NCBI GenBank assembly: GCA_016794735.1
Contig: JAEUJK010000378.1
Location: forward strand, 1-16,831
DNA: 16,831 bases
Direction of reading: 5' to 3'
DNA from: Gemmatimonadota bacterium
GTDB lineage: Bacteria; Gemmatimonadota; Gemmatimonadetes; Gemmatimonadales; Gemmatimonadaceae
Part shown: piece by piece, positions 1-7,899 of the stretch
Layout of the letters: each line of letters begins with the position of its first letter
Position numbering within the stretch: position 1 is the first letter of the stretch
Translations under genes and position numbers: made by a program
The notes under the pieces: model-generated
Told to the model about the DNA's origin: nothing
The model's database searches: none
Seen by the model: the letters and a program-made list of their open reading frames with translations, nothing else

Positions 1-231
1 AGCACCAGCGCGAACGACGTGCTCACGGAACTCATGTGGCAGCGCTCGCTGGAGTTCTGGCTGGAAGGCAAGCGGCAGGGCGACCAGCGGCGGAACCCCA
101 ACAACATGACGGGGCTCCCCGTTCCGGGATCGGCGTACTTCAAGGCCGGGTTTGCGCCGGTCGGGAATGGCACCTGCTATCCGCTGCCACTGCAGGAGCG
201 GGACAACAACCCGAACCTCCGCAACGGATAA
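1..231 (+). CDS. SusD/RagB-like outer-membrane lipoprotein, C-terminal fragment
   Basis: Only the last 76 codons are present; the gene enters from the left edge and ends at TAA 229-231. The visible protein has the usual end of SusD/RagB proteins: a helix with the pattern L-E-F-W-L-E-G-K-R-x-G-D-x-R-R, followed by a turn-rich tail containing CYPLPLQERDNNPNL. SusD-family tails typically end in a similar 'P-L-x-E-x-x-x-N-P-N' stretch. These proteins are surface lipoproteins that cap a SusC/TonB-dependent channel and bind oligosaccharides or peptides. A SusC-type receptor gene would be expected upstream, outside the window. The family call comes from the tail only, so the substrate cannot be inferred. 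An intrinsic terminator follows 28 nt after the stop, so the gene appears to close its unit. Confidence 0.72.
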   Translation, partial: STSANDVLTELMWQRSLEFWLEGKRQGDQRRNPNNMTGLPVPGSAYFKAGFAPVGNGTCYPLPLQERDNNPNLRNG

Positions 232-258
232 CCGAGGGAGCCGTTGGGTAGGGGCAGG

Positions 259-296
259 CGGCCTCGGGTGCACAGACCCGGGGCCGTCTTTCTTTC
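259..296 (+). terminator. Rho-independent terminator after the SusD-like gene
   Basis: Arms 259-269 and 276-286 pair over 11 bp with one T-G wobble around a 6-nt loop (GCACAG). The right arm runs directly into a T-rich stretch, TCTTTCTTT (287-295). A further 5-bp complement (GGCAG 253-257 with CTGCC 296-300) flanks it. The position, 28 nt after a stop codon, fits an intrinsic terminator. Confidence 0.8.
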
Positions 297-463
297 TGCC
301 GACGCTCCCGTACCCAAGGCTGCAGATGATCGACCAATGTTGAGCTGGAACGCGAGCACGCACCTCACGTCGGCTGCAATCGGCCACGACGACACCTGTC
401 GCGCTCCCGGAATCATGGCGGCGCCGTGGCCCGCTCGATATCGTACGGTCCCCTCACTGCGCC

Positions 464-2908
464 ATGCCCCTCGATCTCACCTTCGCCTGGCGAAGCCTCA
501 CGCGCGCGCGCGGCTTCAGCATCGCGGTCGTCCTCACGCTGGCACTCGGGATCGGCGCCAACACCGCCATCTTCAGCGTGCTCCGCGGTGTGGTGCTCCG
601 TCCCCTGCCCCACCAGGACGGAGATCGCCTCATGTACCTGCGGCAGTCGGCCGACGGACCCGGGGCCGAGAACATCGCCTTCTCCGTGCCGGAGATCGAG
701 GACCTGCGCACCGGCTCCAAGACGCTCGCGCAGATCGCCGAATACTCTCCCATGACCCTCAACGTCGTGGACGAGTCCGACGCATACCAGCTGGACGTCG
801 GGTTGGTGACGGGCAACTACCTCAGTGTCATGGGGCTCCGCCCGATCCTCGGGCGCCCGTTCAACGCGGGTGATGACGGCGCCGGCGCGGCGCCCGTCGT
901 CCTGCTCACGCACGCCTTCTGGACGTCGCGATTCAGCAGTGACTCCGCGGTGGTGGGACGCACGATGCGCATCGGTGGTCGCTCGGTCGAGGTGATCGGG
1001 GTGCTCCAGCCGGCCCCGTTCTTCCCGGGCCGCATCGATGCCCTGATGAACATGTCCATCAGCGAACACCACGTGAGTGCGCTGATGATCCAGGGACGCA
1101 CCCATCGCATGACGGAGGTCATTGCGCGCCTCACCCCGGGCGCGTCGGTGGACCAGGCCCGTTCCGAGGTGGCGACCATCCGGCAGCGGGTCCAAGCGAC
1201 CTACCCTGAGGTGTACGACAAGGCCTCCAACTATACGGTATCGGTCACGCCGTTCCGTGAAGTGCTCGGGCAGAACGCACGCACCCTGCTTGGCCTGCTG
1301 ATCGGCGTGGCGGCCTTCATCCTCGTGATCGGGTGCGCCAACGTCGCGAACCTCACCCTCATGCGCACCGTGCGACGCGAGCAGGAGCTCAATGTTCGCG
1401 CAGCGCTCGGGGCCGGCACGCTGCGGCTGCGTCGCTTGCTCCTTATCGAGAACCTGTCGCTGAGCCTCGCCGGGGCCGTGCTCGGCATTGGCCTCGCGAT
1501 CGCCGGGGTTCGCCTGCTGTCGACCATCGCGGCCCGCGTCACGCCGCGGGCGAGCGAGATCCAGGTGGACGGGGCCGTGCTGGCCTTTTCGCTCCTGCTC
1601 GCCATCGGTGTGGCGGTCCTCCTCGCGCTCGTCCCGGGCGTCACGCAACAAACCGACCTCGGCGCCGGGCTCTCCGCCGGCAATGCACGCAGCAGCGGCG
1701 GGATCAAGCGCCGCCGCCTGCAGCGCGCCCTCGTCGTGTTGCAGGTCGCCGTCACGGTCGTGCTGCTCACCGGCACCGGATTGCTGGTGCGCTCCATGCA
1801 ACGCCTCGCTGCGGTGGACCCGGGGCTGGATGCACGGGACGTGTTGACGATGGAAGTCCCGCGGGACTTCACGTCACCCGAAGCCAACACCGCCATTCGC
1901 GGACGCTACGAAGCCATGCAGCGGGAGCTGTCGACGCTGCCCGGCGTGCAGGTCGTCGGGGTGGGCTCCACGATGCCGCTCCGCGCCGCCGACATCGTCC
2001 TCGACGTGAAGGCCGAGGGTCGTCCCCTGGCCCCTAACGAGGCGGTGCCGCGCGCGGAGTATCGCGCCGCGGACCCAGGCTACTTCCGCGCCTCGGGTAT
2101 TGCCCTCCGGGCCGGGCGCGACTTTGCCGCGACCGATGGTCCGGACGGTGCCAAGGTCGTCATCGTCAACAAGGCCCTCGCCGATCACTTCTTCCCCGAT
2201 GTCGACCCGATCGGTCGACGGATCGCGTGGACCGGCGACGTGCTGCGCTTCATTGGCGTCTCCGATGAATGGCGGACCATCGTCGGCGTCGTGGGCAATA
2301 CGCGCGATGGTGGCCTCGACGCCGCGCCGGTACCCGTGGTCTTCGTGCCGTTCGCCCAGGGCGATTTTCCCACGGGTGGCCTGGTCCTCCGCACGAATGT
2401 CCCTGCCCCGTCGGTGGCGACCGCGGCCCGCGCGATCGTTCGTTCGCTTGCTCCCCAGCAGCCGATCGAGAACGTGATGACCGTCGATGCCATTCGCGAC
2501 GAGAGCGTGGGGCCGCGTCGCCTCAACGCGACGCTCGTCGGGGCCTTCGGCACGCTGGCGCTGATCCTCGCGGCGGTTGGCATCGCCGCGGTGCTGGCGT
2601 TCGCGGTGAGCACCCGCACGACCGAGGTCGGGATTCGCATGAGCCTGGGCGCCACACCGGGCAGCGTGCGCCGCATGGTGCTCAATGAGGGTGGCGCGCT
2701 TGTCGCGATCGGGCTCGCGCTTGGTACGATCGGGTCGCTGGCCCTCGCGGGGATCGTCCGCGGATTCCTGTTCGAGGTGCAGCCGTACGACCCGCTGACC
2801 CTGGTTGCGGTGGCGGGGCTGATGCTGGTAATCGGCATCGCGGCAAGCTGGCTGCCGGCCGCGCGCGCGTGCCGGATCCAGCCGTCGGAGGCGCTACGCC
2901 GCGGGTAG
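464..2908 (+). CDS. ADOP-type FtsX/MacB-like ABC transporter permease
   Basis: An 814-residue protein with the duplicated layout of Acidobacterial Duplicated Orphan Permeases. An N-terminal membrane helix (about residues 18-40, including ALGIGANTAIFSVL) leads into a MacB-like periplasmic core (about 45-250). Three helices of an FtsX domain follow (about 272-390, with CANVANLTLMR after the first). A second helix-plus-core unit begins at RRRLQRALVVLQ (about 416) and ends in a second FtsX domain (about 690-805), finishing with W-L-P-A-A-R-A and P-S-E-A-L-R. Such proteins are thought to work with a separate MacB-like ATPase as tripartite-type or mechanotransmission transporters. No ATPase gene is in the window. 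The protein begins directly at the core and lacks the N-terminal prefix domain that some family members have. ATG 464 is chosen because the family N-terminus starts there; no clear Shine-Dalgarno precedes it. Confidence 0.92.
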   Translation: MPLDLTFAWRSLTRARGFSIAVVLTLALGIGANTAIFSVLRGVVLRPLPHQDGDRLMYLRQSADGPGAENIAFSVPEIEDLRTGSKTLAQIAEYSPMTLNVVDESDAYQLDVGLVTGNYLSVMGLRPILGRPFNAGDDGAGAAPVVLLTHAFWTSRFSSDSAVVGRTMRIGGRSVEVIGVLQPAPFFPGRIDALMNMSISEHHVSALMIQGRTHRMTEVIARLTPGASVDQARSEVATIRQRVQATYPEVYDKASNYTVSVTPFREVLGQNARTLLGLLIGVAAFILVIGCANVANLTLMRTVRREQELNVRAALGAGTLRLRRLLLIENLSLSLAGAVLGIGLAIAGVRLLSTIAARVTPRASEIQVDGAVLAFSLLLAIGVAVLLALVPGVTQQTDLGAGLSAGNARSSGGIKRRRLQRALVVLQVAVTVVLLTGTGLLVRSMQRLAAVDPGLDARDVLTMEVPRDFTSPEANTAIRGRYEAMQRELSTLPGVQVVGVGSTMPLRAADIVLDVKAEGRPLAPNEAVPRAEYRAADPGYFRASGIALRAGRDFAATDGPDGAKVVIVNKALADHFFPDVDPIGRRIAWTGDVLRFIGVSDEWRTIVGVVGNTRDGGLDAAPVPVVFVPFAQGDFPTGGLVLRTNVPAPSVATAARAIVRSLAPQQPIENVMTVDAIRDESVGPRRLNATLVGAFGTLALILAAVGIAAVLAFAVSTRTTEVGIRMSLGATPGSVRRMVLNEGGALVAIGLALGTIGSLALAGIVRGFLFEVQPYDPLTLVAVAGLMLVIGIAASWLPAARACRIQPSEALRRG

Positions 2909-2969
2909 TCGATCCAACGGTGACCTGCACTCCGCCGGCGGGGTGTAGTTGAAGATGGCGTTGTTCCGA

Positions 2970-2997
2970 CGGGCGCACCGGGATCATGGTGTGCCCG
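2970..2997 (+). terminator. Hairpin after the ADOP permease, possible terminator
   Basis: Arms 2970-2979 and 2988-2997 pair over 10 bp with one G-T wobble around an 8-nt loop. It lies between the permease stop (2908) and the acyltransferase start (3038). There is no convincing T-tract after it (GCGCATTTCCC), so it could be a weak terminator or a leader structure of the acyltransferase mRNA. Confidence 0.35.
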
Positions 2998-3037
2998 CGC
3001 ATTTCCCTCGCGTTATCCCACCTCTCGCCCTTCACCC

Positions 3038-5020
3038 GTGAGCGACACCAGGCGGCTCGATCTCGACGGACTCCGAGGGCTCGCGGTGTTGCTGGTCGTG
3101 GGGTTCCACGCCGGCATCCCCGCGCTCGCGGGGGCGTTCGTCGCAGTCGACGTATTCTTCGTGCTCTCGGGGTTCTTCCTGGCCATCGGCCTCGCGCGTC
3201 GCCTGGCCACGGGAGAGGAGATCCGGCCGCTGGAGCTGTGGGCGCAGCGCCTGTGGCGCCTGCTGCCGTTTGTCGTTGTCATGCTCCTGGGGACGCTGGC
3301 GAGCACGCTCCTGTACGCGCCGATCGATCGCGCGACCGTCGCGCGCCACATGATCCCGGTGTCCGCCTTTGCCGGCAACCTCGCCTTTGCGGCCGACGGG
3401 GTGAACTACTTCCGCGCGGGTGAGAACCCGCTGCTCCACACCTGGACCCTTGGTGTTGAGCTGCAGCTCGCGCTGCTGGTCCCCGTCCTCGTCGCCGGGC
3501 TCGCGGCGTGGGGCGTTCGTCGCGCGGGCGACGCCACGACGGCGGAGCGGCGCGTGGTGGTCACGCGCACGGTGTTGCTCGGCCTCGTGCTGGTGAGCGC
3601 GGCGTCCCTCGCACTGGCGGTGATCCTCAACGACCGCGCGCCGATGTGGGCCTACTTCGGTCCGCACACACGGCTCTGGTCGTTCTGCGCCGGCGTCCTG
3701 ATGGCGTTCGTGATCGGCGGTGGGCAAAGCCTCGTCGGTCATTCGCCGAGTCGCGTGACCCTGCTGCAGGGCACGGGACTCGCCTTGCTCCTCGTCCCGG
3801 CCTTCCTCGTCGAGAGCACCCTGGCCTATCCGGGCATGCTGGCGCTCGCTCCCGTCGGCGGGACCATGTGCCTGCTGGCGGGCGGCGGCATCGCGGCGGC
3901 GTCGCCCCTGGGGCGCGTGCTTGCCAGCGCCCCGCTCACCGCGTTAGGCAGGGTCTCGTACGGGTGGTACCTCTGGCACTGGCCCCTCATCGTCCTCGGC
4001 GGCGTGCTCGTGCCCACCGTCGGGGTCGTCGGCAAGTTGGCGTGGGGTGCGTCAGGGCTGCTCGCGGCCGTCCTCACGCAGCGCCTGCTGCAGGGCACCG
4101 GGACCGTCGCGTGGTGGCAGGGCGCCGTGGCTGGACGACCAATGCGCGCGGCGGTCGCGGTGTGTGCGGGCCTCGCACTGGTCGCGGCGGGCGCGGCGTC
4201 GCTCAGCGATCGTCACGTGCGCACGAGCGTCCACCAGCAGTTCCAGGCGGCACGCGAGGATCAGGTCGGCCATGCGTGCTGGGGGAGCAGTGTGGCGGTG
4301 GACGAGGGCTGCGCCTACGGCGCGGTCGACGCGCCGACGACCATCGCCCTCCTCGGCGACTCGCACGCGTCGCACTGGATCGGTGGACTCGACCTCGCGG
4401 GACGCGACCATCAGTGGCGTATCGAGCCACATGTCATGGGAGCCTGCCCGGTCGCGGACCTGCGCGGGCTGATCGATGGCGCCGTCGCGCGTCTCTACGA
4501 GCAATGCGCCGAGTACCAGGAGGCCACGATGCGACGCCTGGAGGCCGAGCCCCCGCAGGCGGTGATCCTCTCGAACGCCGACTTCTACCTGAAGCCCCAG
4601 GCCGGACGCACCCCGGGGATCCCGGAGTCCACCTGGGTGGAGGGGCTGCGGCGTACCTACACGCGGCTTGCGCGTCTCGGCATCCCGGTGGTGGCCTTCC
4701 GCGCATTGCCGTGGGTCCCCTTCGACGTGCCCAGCTGCCTCTCGCGCCGCGAGGCCCGGCTGCTCCTCGCCACCGAGTGTGTGTTCTCGCCGGACAGGGC
4801 CTTCATGGCGCGCGGTCGCTCCACGCAGGACGAGGCCGCGCGTGGGCTTCCGGTGCGGTTTGTGGACCTGAACGATGCCGTGTGCGGCGACACCGGTTCC
4901 TGCGCGACCACGCGGGACGGGATCATCCTGTACACCGACGACAACCACATCACGCGCGGCCTTTCCCGTACCCTGGCGCCGACGTTAGGCGAGCGGGTGT
5001 CGCGGGCGCTCGCCCCGTAG
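3038..5020 (+). CDS. Acyltransferase-3 membrane protein with C-terminal SGNH domain (OafA/YrhL-like)
   Basis: A 660-residue protein in two parts. Residues about 5-390 form a multi-helix Acyltransferase_3 domain: it opens with L-D-G-L-R-G-L-A, has the candidate catalytic His24 in GFHAG, the VDVFFVLSGF helix, and R-L-W-R-L-L-P. Residues about 425-655 form an SGNH hydrolase-like domain with G440-D441-S442 (GDSHASHW) and the distal D634-x-x-H637 pair, so the Ser/Asp/His set looks intact. Family members move acyl groups across the membrane and attach them to cell-wall or lipopolysaccharide sugars or other envelope glycans. Several Cys residues in the SGNH part suggest disulfides outside the cytoplasm. 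The usual W-S-L-x-x-E-x-Q-F-Y motif appears here as HTWTLGVELQLAL, keeping E and Q but losing the aromatic pair. The start is GTG 3038, which places the family N-terminus correctly; no Shine-Dalgarno is seen. No glycan-synthesis genes adjoin it, so the acceptor is unknown. Confidence 0.9.
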   Translation: MSDTRRLDLDGLRGLAVLLVVGFHAGIPALAGAFVAVDVFFVLSGFFLAIGLARRLATGEEIRPLELWAQRLWRLLPFVVVMLLGTLASTLLYAPIDRATVARHMIPVSAFAGNLAFAADGVNYFRAGENPLLHTWTLGVELQLALLVPVLVAGLAAWGVRRAGDATTAERRVVVTRTVLLGLVLVSAASLALAVILNDRAPMWAYFGPHTRLWSFCAGVLMAFVIGGGQSLVGHSPSRVTLLQGTGLALLLVPAFLVESTLAYPGMLALAPVGGTMCLLAGGGIAAASPLGRVLASAPLTALGRVSYGWYLWHWPLIVLGGVLVPTVGVVGKLAWGASGLLAAVLTQRLLQGTGTVAWWQGAVAGRPMRAAVAVCAGLALVAAGAASLSDRHVRTSVHQQFQAAREDQVGHACWGSSVAVDEGCAYGAVDAPTTIALLGDSHASHWIGGLDLAGRDHQWRIEPHVMGACPVADLRGLIDGAVARLYEQCAEYQEATMRRLEAEPPQAVILSNADFYLKPQAGRTPGIPESTWVEGLRRTYTRLARLGIPVVAFRALPWVPFDVPSCLSRREARLLLATECVFSPDRAFMARGRSTQDEAARGLPVRFVDLNDAVCGDTGSCATTRDGIILYTDDNHITRGLSRTLAPTLGERVSRALAP

Positions 5021-5073
5021 GCCCATCCGCCATCGCGCGTCGTGCTGGGGTGACGCGAACCACTGGATGACAA

Positions 5074-5105
5074 ACGAGGGAGCGCGATTCGCCGCGCTCC
5101 CTCGT
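5074..5105. terminator. Bidirectional terminator hairpin between convergent genes
   Basis: A perfect 13-bp inverted repeat (5074-5086 with 5093-5105, arm ACGAGGGAGCGCG) around a 6-nt loop. It sits between the acyltransferase stop (5020) and the stop of the leftward lipoprotein gene (5149). Read leftward, the hairpin is followed by TTTGTCATCC; read rightward, there is no T-tract. It probably ends both transcripts, more convincingly the leftward one. Confidence 0.7.
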
Positions 5106-5148
5106 CTCACGTCACGTTGTGGTGGCCCCCGATCGGGGCCCTTCCAGA

Positions 5149-7164
5149 TCAAGGCACCGTGAACGTCTTCGTCAGCTGGCGTTGCAGGCCGCCGTTGTCC
5201 GTCACGGTCAGTGTCCACGTGAGCGTGCGCCCCGAGGGCCAGGACCGCGTGAACGTCGGCGCGGTCGACAAGACCACCCCCGCCGCGTTGGTCCACCGAT
5301 AGGCCGTGATGGTGCCATCCGGATCCGACGAACCGCTGCCATCCACGGTGCAGGTGTGTGCCGGCGCCGGCAAGCAACTCAGCGTCCACGCCACGACCGG
5401 TGGCTGGTTGGTTCCCCCCGGAAGGGTGAGGTTCTTCGTCACCGTGTTCGTGAGGCCACCACCATCCGTCACCGTGAGGCTCACCGGGAAGGTGCCGCCC
5501 TGGGCGTAGGTGTGCGTCACCGTCGCACCGCTCCCTGTTCCGCCGTCACCAAAGTTCCACGCGTAGGACACGATGCCGACGTCGTCGGTGGAGCTGGTGC
5601 CGCTGAACGTGCAGACGCGCGTCGTGTTGTTGCAGCTCTTGGTCATGCGCGCGACCGGCGGCTGGTTGGTCGGCGGCGCGATCGTCGGGATCACGAAGTC
5701 GGCGACTTTCCCGCGCGTCCGATCAAACGTCCGGCTGCCGAGCGTGGCCCCGTCGACCAGGAAGGCAATCGCCCCGACGCCGCAGAGCCCCGTGTGCGTG
5801 AACGTCACGACCCCTGAAGCGTTCGTCGTGCCACTCACCGTCCGGTTGGTCCAGTAGTCGTCCATGAAGCGGCCATTCACCACCGCGTTGGCCAACGGGG
5901 CACCGGTCTCGCTGGTGATCGTCACCGTCGCCGTGGAGTAGTTGTACATCGACCCACCCTGGAAGCAGCTCCCCGGGTTCGCCGGATCCTGCACGAACTG
6001 GCCCGTCATGACGAGCGCGCTCGACACGATGCAGTTCGCACCGCACGTCACCGCCGGCGTCAGCTTCACGAGGCGCGGGCTGCGTCCGAGGTACACGGAG
6101 GCGAGCATCTGCCCCGAGTTGTTCATCGTACCGACATCGGAGATGGTGGCCCCGGGGTAGGCGGGTGAAAGCAGCGGGGCCAGTGGCTGGCCAACGCCCG
6201 CCGGACCGGCGGCAATCATCGCGGTGCTCTGCACCGTGAACGCCACGTCCTGCGCGGCGTTGATGGCACCGATCCCGGCGCGCGACAGGTTCCCGGTTCC
6301 GGCGTTCGAGAGCTGTTGCCACGTTCCGCCGTTCGACAAGCGGAACGGATACCGCAGGTTCTGGCTGCCGATCGTGATCAGCAGGTGTGCCTGGTCGCCG
6401 TTGTCGTTGATGGCGCTGCCGTTCGACGAGACGCCGGTGAAGCCAGCCGGGGGCGGCGGCAACGGAACGACACTCGCGGGGTTCCCCAGCTGGTACCAGT
6501 GATACCAGGTGAGGACCTTGCCGCCGGGGCTCATCGCGGCCGGGCGCTCGTTAGGGTATCCCAGCGTCTTCAGGTCGATCATCCCACCGGCCTGCGTCCA
6601 CTGGAATGGGACGGTCAGGGTCGGGATCGCCCCGCCCTGCGTCGCCCACCCGACCACGCGCCCCTGATCGTCCAGCCCGGCGACTTCGGCGCTCGAGGTC
6701 CCGGGGAATGTCCCCCGGTCCTGCGCGGAATACGTCAGCCCGCTCGGCGTCCATGTCGCCACGCGCGTGCTGCTCCCGATAAGTCCGGCCACACCGGCAA
6801 TGAGTCCCTGGTTGTTGATGTGCAGCGGGTACTGGCTGCTGGCGGTGAACCCCGGCACCAGCGGCAGCACCACGCGGGTCCCCCCGCGCCAGACGACGTT
6901 CTCCTGCGGCGCCAGACAGAACGAGCCGCAACCCGGGTCGGTGTACGAACGCCCGACCACGTCGCCGTTGTCGTTGAGGTCGTACCCGGTTGCGGCCGGG
7001 GAGACAAAGTCGATCACGTACATCGATGCGACCTGCGACACTCCCGGCCCGGTCAGGGTCGTGGCAGCCACCGGCCGTTCAGGGGCCATGGACTCGGTCG
7101 CCTCCTGGCAGGCCGTGACCGCCACGGCCGCTGCGAGCAAGGCGATGGTGCGGGTTCCTCTCAT
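5149..7164 (-). CDS. Secreted lipoprotein with HAF-like repeats, Big-like domain and two PKD domains
   Basis: A 671-residue protein. ATG 7164 is chosen over the longer frame (to 7254) because AAGGAG lies 7 nt upstream and the protein then starts with a lipoprotein signal peptide ending VTA-Cys19. Residues about 50-400 carry spaced 'N-D-x-G-x-V-V-G' units (YDLNDNGDVVGRS, HINNQGLIAGVAG, GLDDQGRVVGWAT, SAINDNGDQ), resembling the HAF-type extracellular repeat, which is propeller-like. Residues about 425-505 look like a Big/invasin-like immunoglobulin domain (TNASGVVTFTHTGLCG). Two PKD domains follow, each starting N-Q-P-P-V; the first has the classic YAWNFGDGG, the second a degenerate YRWTNAAG, and both end in L-T-V-T-D. 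Cys pairs in the C-terminal half suggest disulfides. A surface-exposed binding or structural role is likely; no catalytic motif is visible. It is alone in its transcription unit. Confidence 0.85.
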   Translation of the reverse strand: MRGTRTIALLAAAVAVTACQEATESMAPERPVAATTLTGPGVSQVASMYVIDFVSPAATGYDLNDNGDVVGRSYTDPGCGSFCLAPQENVVWRGGTRVVLPLVPGFTASSQYPLHINNQGLIAGVAGLIGSSTRVATWTPSGLTYSAQDRGTFPGTSSAEVAGLDDQGRVVGWATQGGAIPTLTVPFQWTQAGGMIDLKTLGYPNERPAAMSPGGKVLTWYHWYQLGNPASVVPLPPPPAGFTGVSSNGSAINDNGDQAHLLITIGSQNLRYPFRLSNGGTWQQLSNAGTGNLSRAGIGAINAAQDVAFTVQSTAMIAAGPAGVGQPLAPLLSPAYPGATISDVGTMNNSGQMLASVYLGRSPRLVKLTPAVTCGANCIVSSALVMTGQFVQDPANPGSCFQGGSMYNYSTATVTITSETGAPLANAVVNGRFMDDYWTNRTVSGTTNASGVVTFTHTGLCGVGAIAFLVDGATLGSRTFDRTRGKVADFVIPTIAPPTNQPPVARMTKSCNNTTRVCTFSGTSSTDDVGIVSYAWNFGDGGTGSGATVTHTYAQGGTFPVSLTVTDGGGLTNTVTKNLTLPGGTNQPPVVAWTLSCLPAPAHTCTVDGSGSSDPDGTITAYRWTNAAGVVLSTAPTFTRSWPSGRTLTWTLTVTDNGGLQRQLTKTFTVP

Positions 7165-7171
7165 TGGGGCT

Positions 7172-7177
7172 CTCCTT
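7172..7177 (-). promoter_or_regulatory. Shine-Dalgarno site deciding the PKD lipoprotein start
   Basis: Read on the minus strand, AAGGAG lies 7 nt before ATG 7164. It is the only textbook ribosome-binding site found upstream of a start in this window, and it supports the shorter start over the in-frame codon at 7254. Confidence 0.75.
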
Positions 7178-7188
7178 GGGGGTTTTCC

Positions 7189-7206
7189 GTCCCGTGGGGT
7201 CGGGAC
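7189..7206 (-). promoter_or_regulatory. Hairpin in the leader of the PKD lipoprotein gene
   Basis: A perfect 6-bp inverted repeat (GTCCCG 7189-7194 with CGGGAC 7201-7206, 6-nt loop) ends 11 nt before the Shine-Dalgarno site on the minus strand. It could influence translation or mRNA stability. It is short and GC-rich, so chance formation is possible. Confidence 0.3.
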
Positions 7207-7310
7207 CTCGCCGCCACCACTTTCACACCACATGCCACGTGTGCCCCACACCATTCGTTAGGCACCCACAGGGGGCTGCGACGCTGGGAGAATAGCCTGC
7301 CACTGAAGGC

Positions 7311-7326
7311 AAATCCGTCGGGATTT
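7311..7326. promoter_or_regulatory. AT-rich inverted repeat, possible operator
   Basis: AAATCC (7311-7316) and GGATTT (7321-7326) form a perfect 6-bp inverted repeat with a 4-nt spacer, within one of the few AT-rich patches of the window and between divergent genes. The position suits a protein-binding site or promoter-associated element. No regulator is known. Confidence 0.3.
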
Positions 7327-7553
7327 ATTCCCTCTCATGTGGGGGCCATCCTGAGCCGATCCGTACCGGGCGCAGCGGTGCGTGTAACGTTTCATTCCAG
7401 AGCACGAGACAAGCGCCATCTGGGTCTCCACTGTCCACCGGCGAGGCGCGTTTCCCTGACCGTTCGCGACCGCCCTCGGCCGCCGACGCTACCGGCCTCG
7501 GCAGCGCCTTATCCCACGATGGTTGCGCCGCACCCATCCACGGCCCAAGCTCG

Positions 7554-7793
7554 ATGCTCCTGACCACATTCCGCACCATGGTCTTCTCGTTCGTCCTCAT
7601 CATCGGCGTGCTGTACCTCTACACGCATTTCGATGGGCGCGTGCTCCGGCGGGAGCGGGAGCAGGCAGAGCTGCAGCAGCGCATCGAGCGGATCGAGTTG
7701 GCGATTGACGCCATCGCCGACCAAGTCGAGCAGATTCGCGACCGGACTGAGCCGGGGCCTCGCGGCCTCCTGCCAGAGCCGCCGGAACGATAG
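7554..7793 (+). CDS. Small bitopic membrane protein with coiled coil, unknown function
   Basis: A 79-residue protein not assigned to a named family. It has a hydrophobic segment at about residues 9-24 (MVFSFVLIIGVLYLYT), then a charged helix at about 28-65 with heptad-like spacing of Leu/Ile and many Glu/Arg/Gln (REREQAELQQRIERIE), and a Pro-rich tail. The shape, one membrane helix plus a short coiled coil, recalls FtsB/DivIC-type or similar scaffolding peptides, but no family motif confirms this. Third codon positions are mostly G or C, which supports real coding. ATG 7554 is used; ATG 7578 (residue 9) is an alternative that would start at the membrane helix. It lies 106 nt upstream of the propeller gene in the same direction and could be cotranscribed. 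It ends with TAG. Confidence 0.65.
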   Translation: MLLTTFRTMVFSFVLIIGVLYLYTHFDGRVLRREREQAELQQRIERIELAIDAIADQVEQIRDRTEPGPRGLLPEPPER

Positions 7794-7899
7794 GAGCCTC
7801 TCGCGCCCCCTTGGTCGAGTGGCCAGCGCGGCGGACTCAAGCGCTCGCCGGACGCCGCGCGTAGAATCCCGAGCGGTTCACCCACCTCCACCCCACCAC

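Larger units (their letters stand above)
7165..7553. other. Divergent intergenic region (389 nt) with putative promoters
   Basis: It separates the leftward PKD lipoprotein gene from the rightward small membrane protein gene, so it must hold promoters for both. I could not place a convincing -35/-10 pair on either strand. It contains the leader elements at 7172-7206, a CGTTAGG motif at 7256-7262, and an AT-richer patch with a small inverted repeat at 7311-7326. Long reading frames crossing it are shadows of the lipoprotein gene. Confidence 0.6.

Noticed and set aside
413..1801. Long minus-strand open frame (462 codons) opposite the permease
   Set aside because: Low-complexity Arg/Gly/His/Asp-rich translation typical of antisense frames in high-GC genes; the plus-strand permease explains the region.
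3508..5070. Plus-strand frame of 520 codons overlapping the acyltransferase
   Set aside because: Arg/Gly/Ala-rich shadow in another frame of a well-supported gene.
6316..7563. Plus-strand frame of 415 codons opposite the PKD lipoprotein
   Set aside because: Antisense shadow; the minus strand has an SD site, a lipobox and recognisable domains.
7826..7860. 8-bp inverted repeat (GCGCGGCG / CGCCGCGC) between the small gene and the propeller gene
   Set aside because: Long loop, no T-tract and pure GC arms, which are common by chance at this composition.
7862..7867. TAGAAT as a -10 promoter element for the propeller gene
   Set aside because: No acceptable -35 element at 16-18 nt upstream, so the match alone is too weak.
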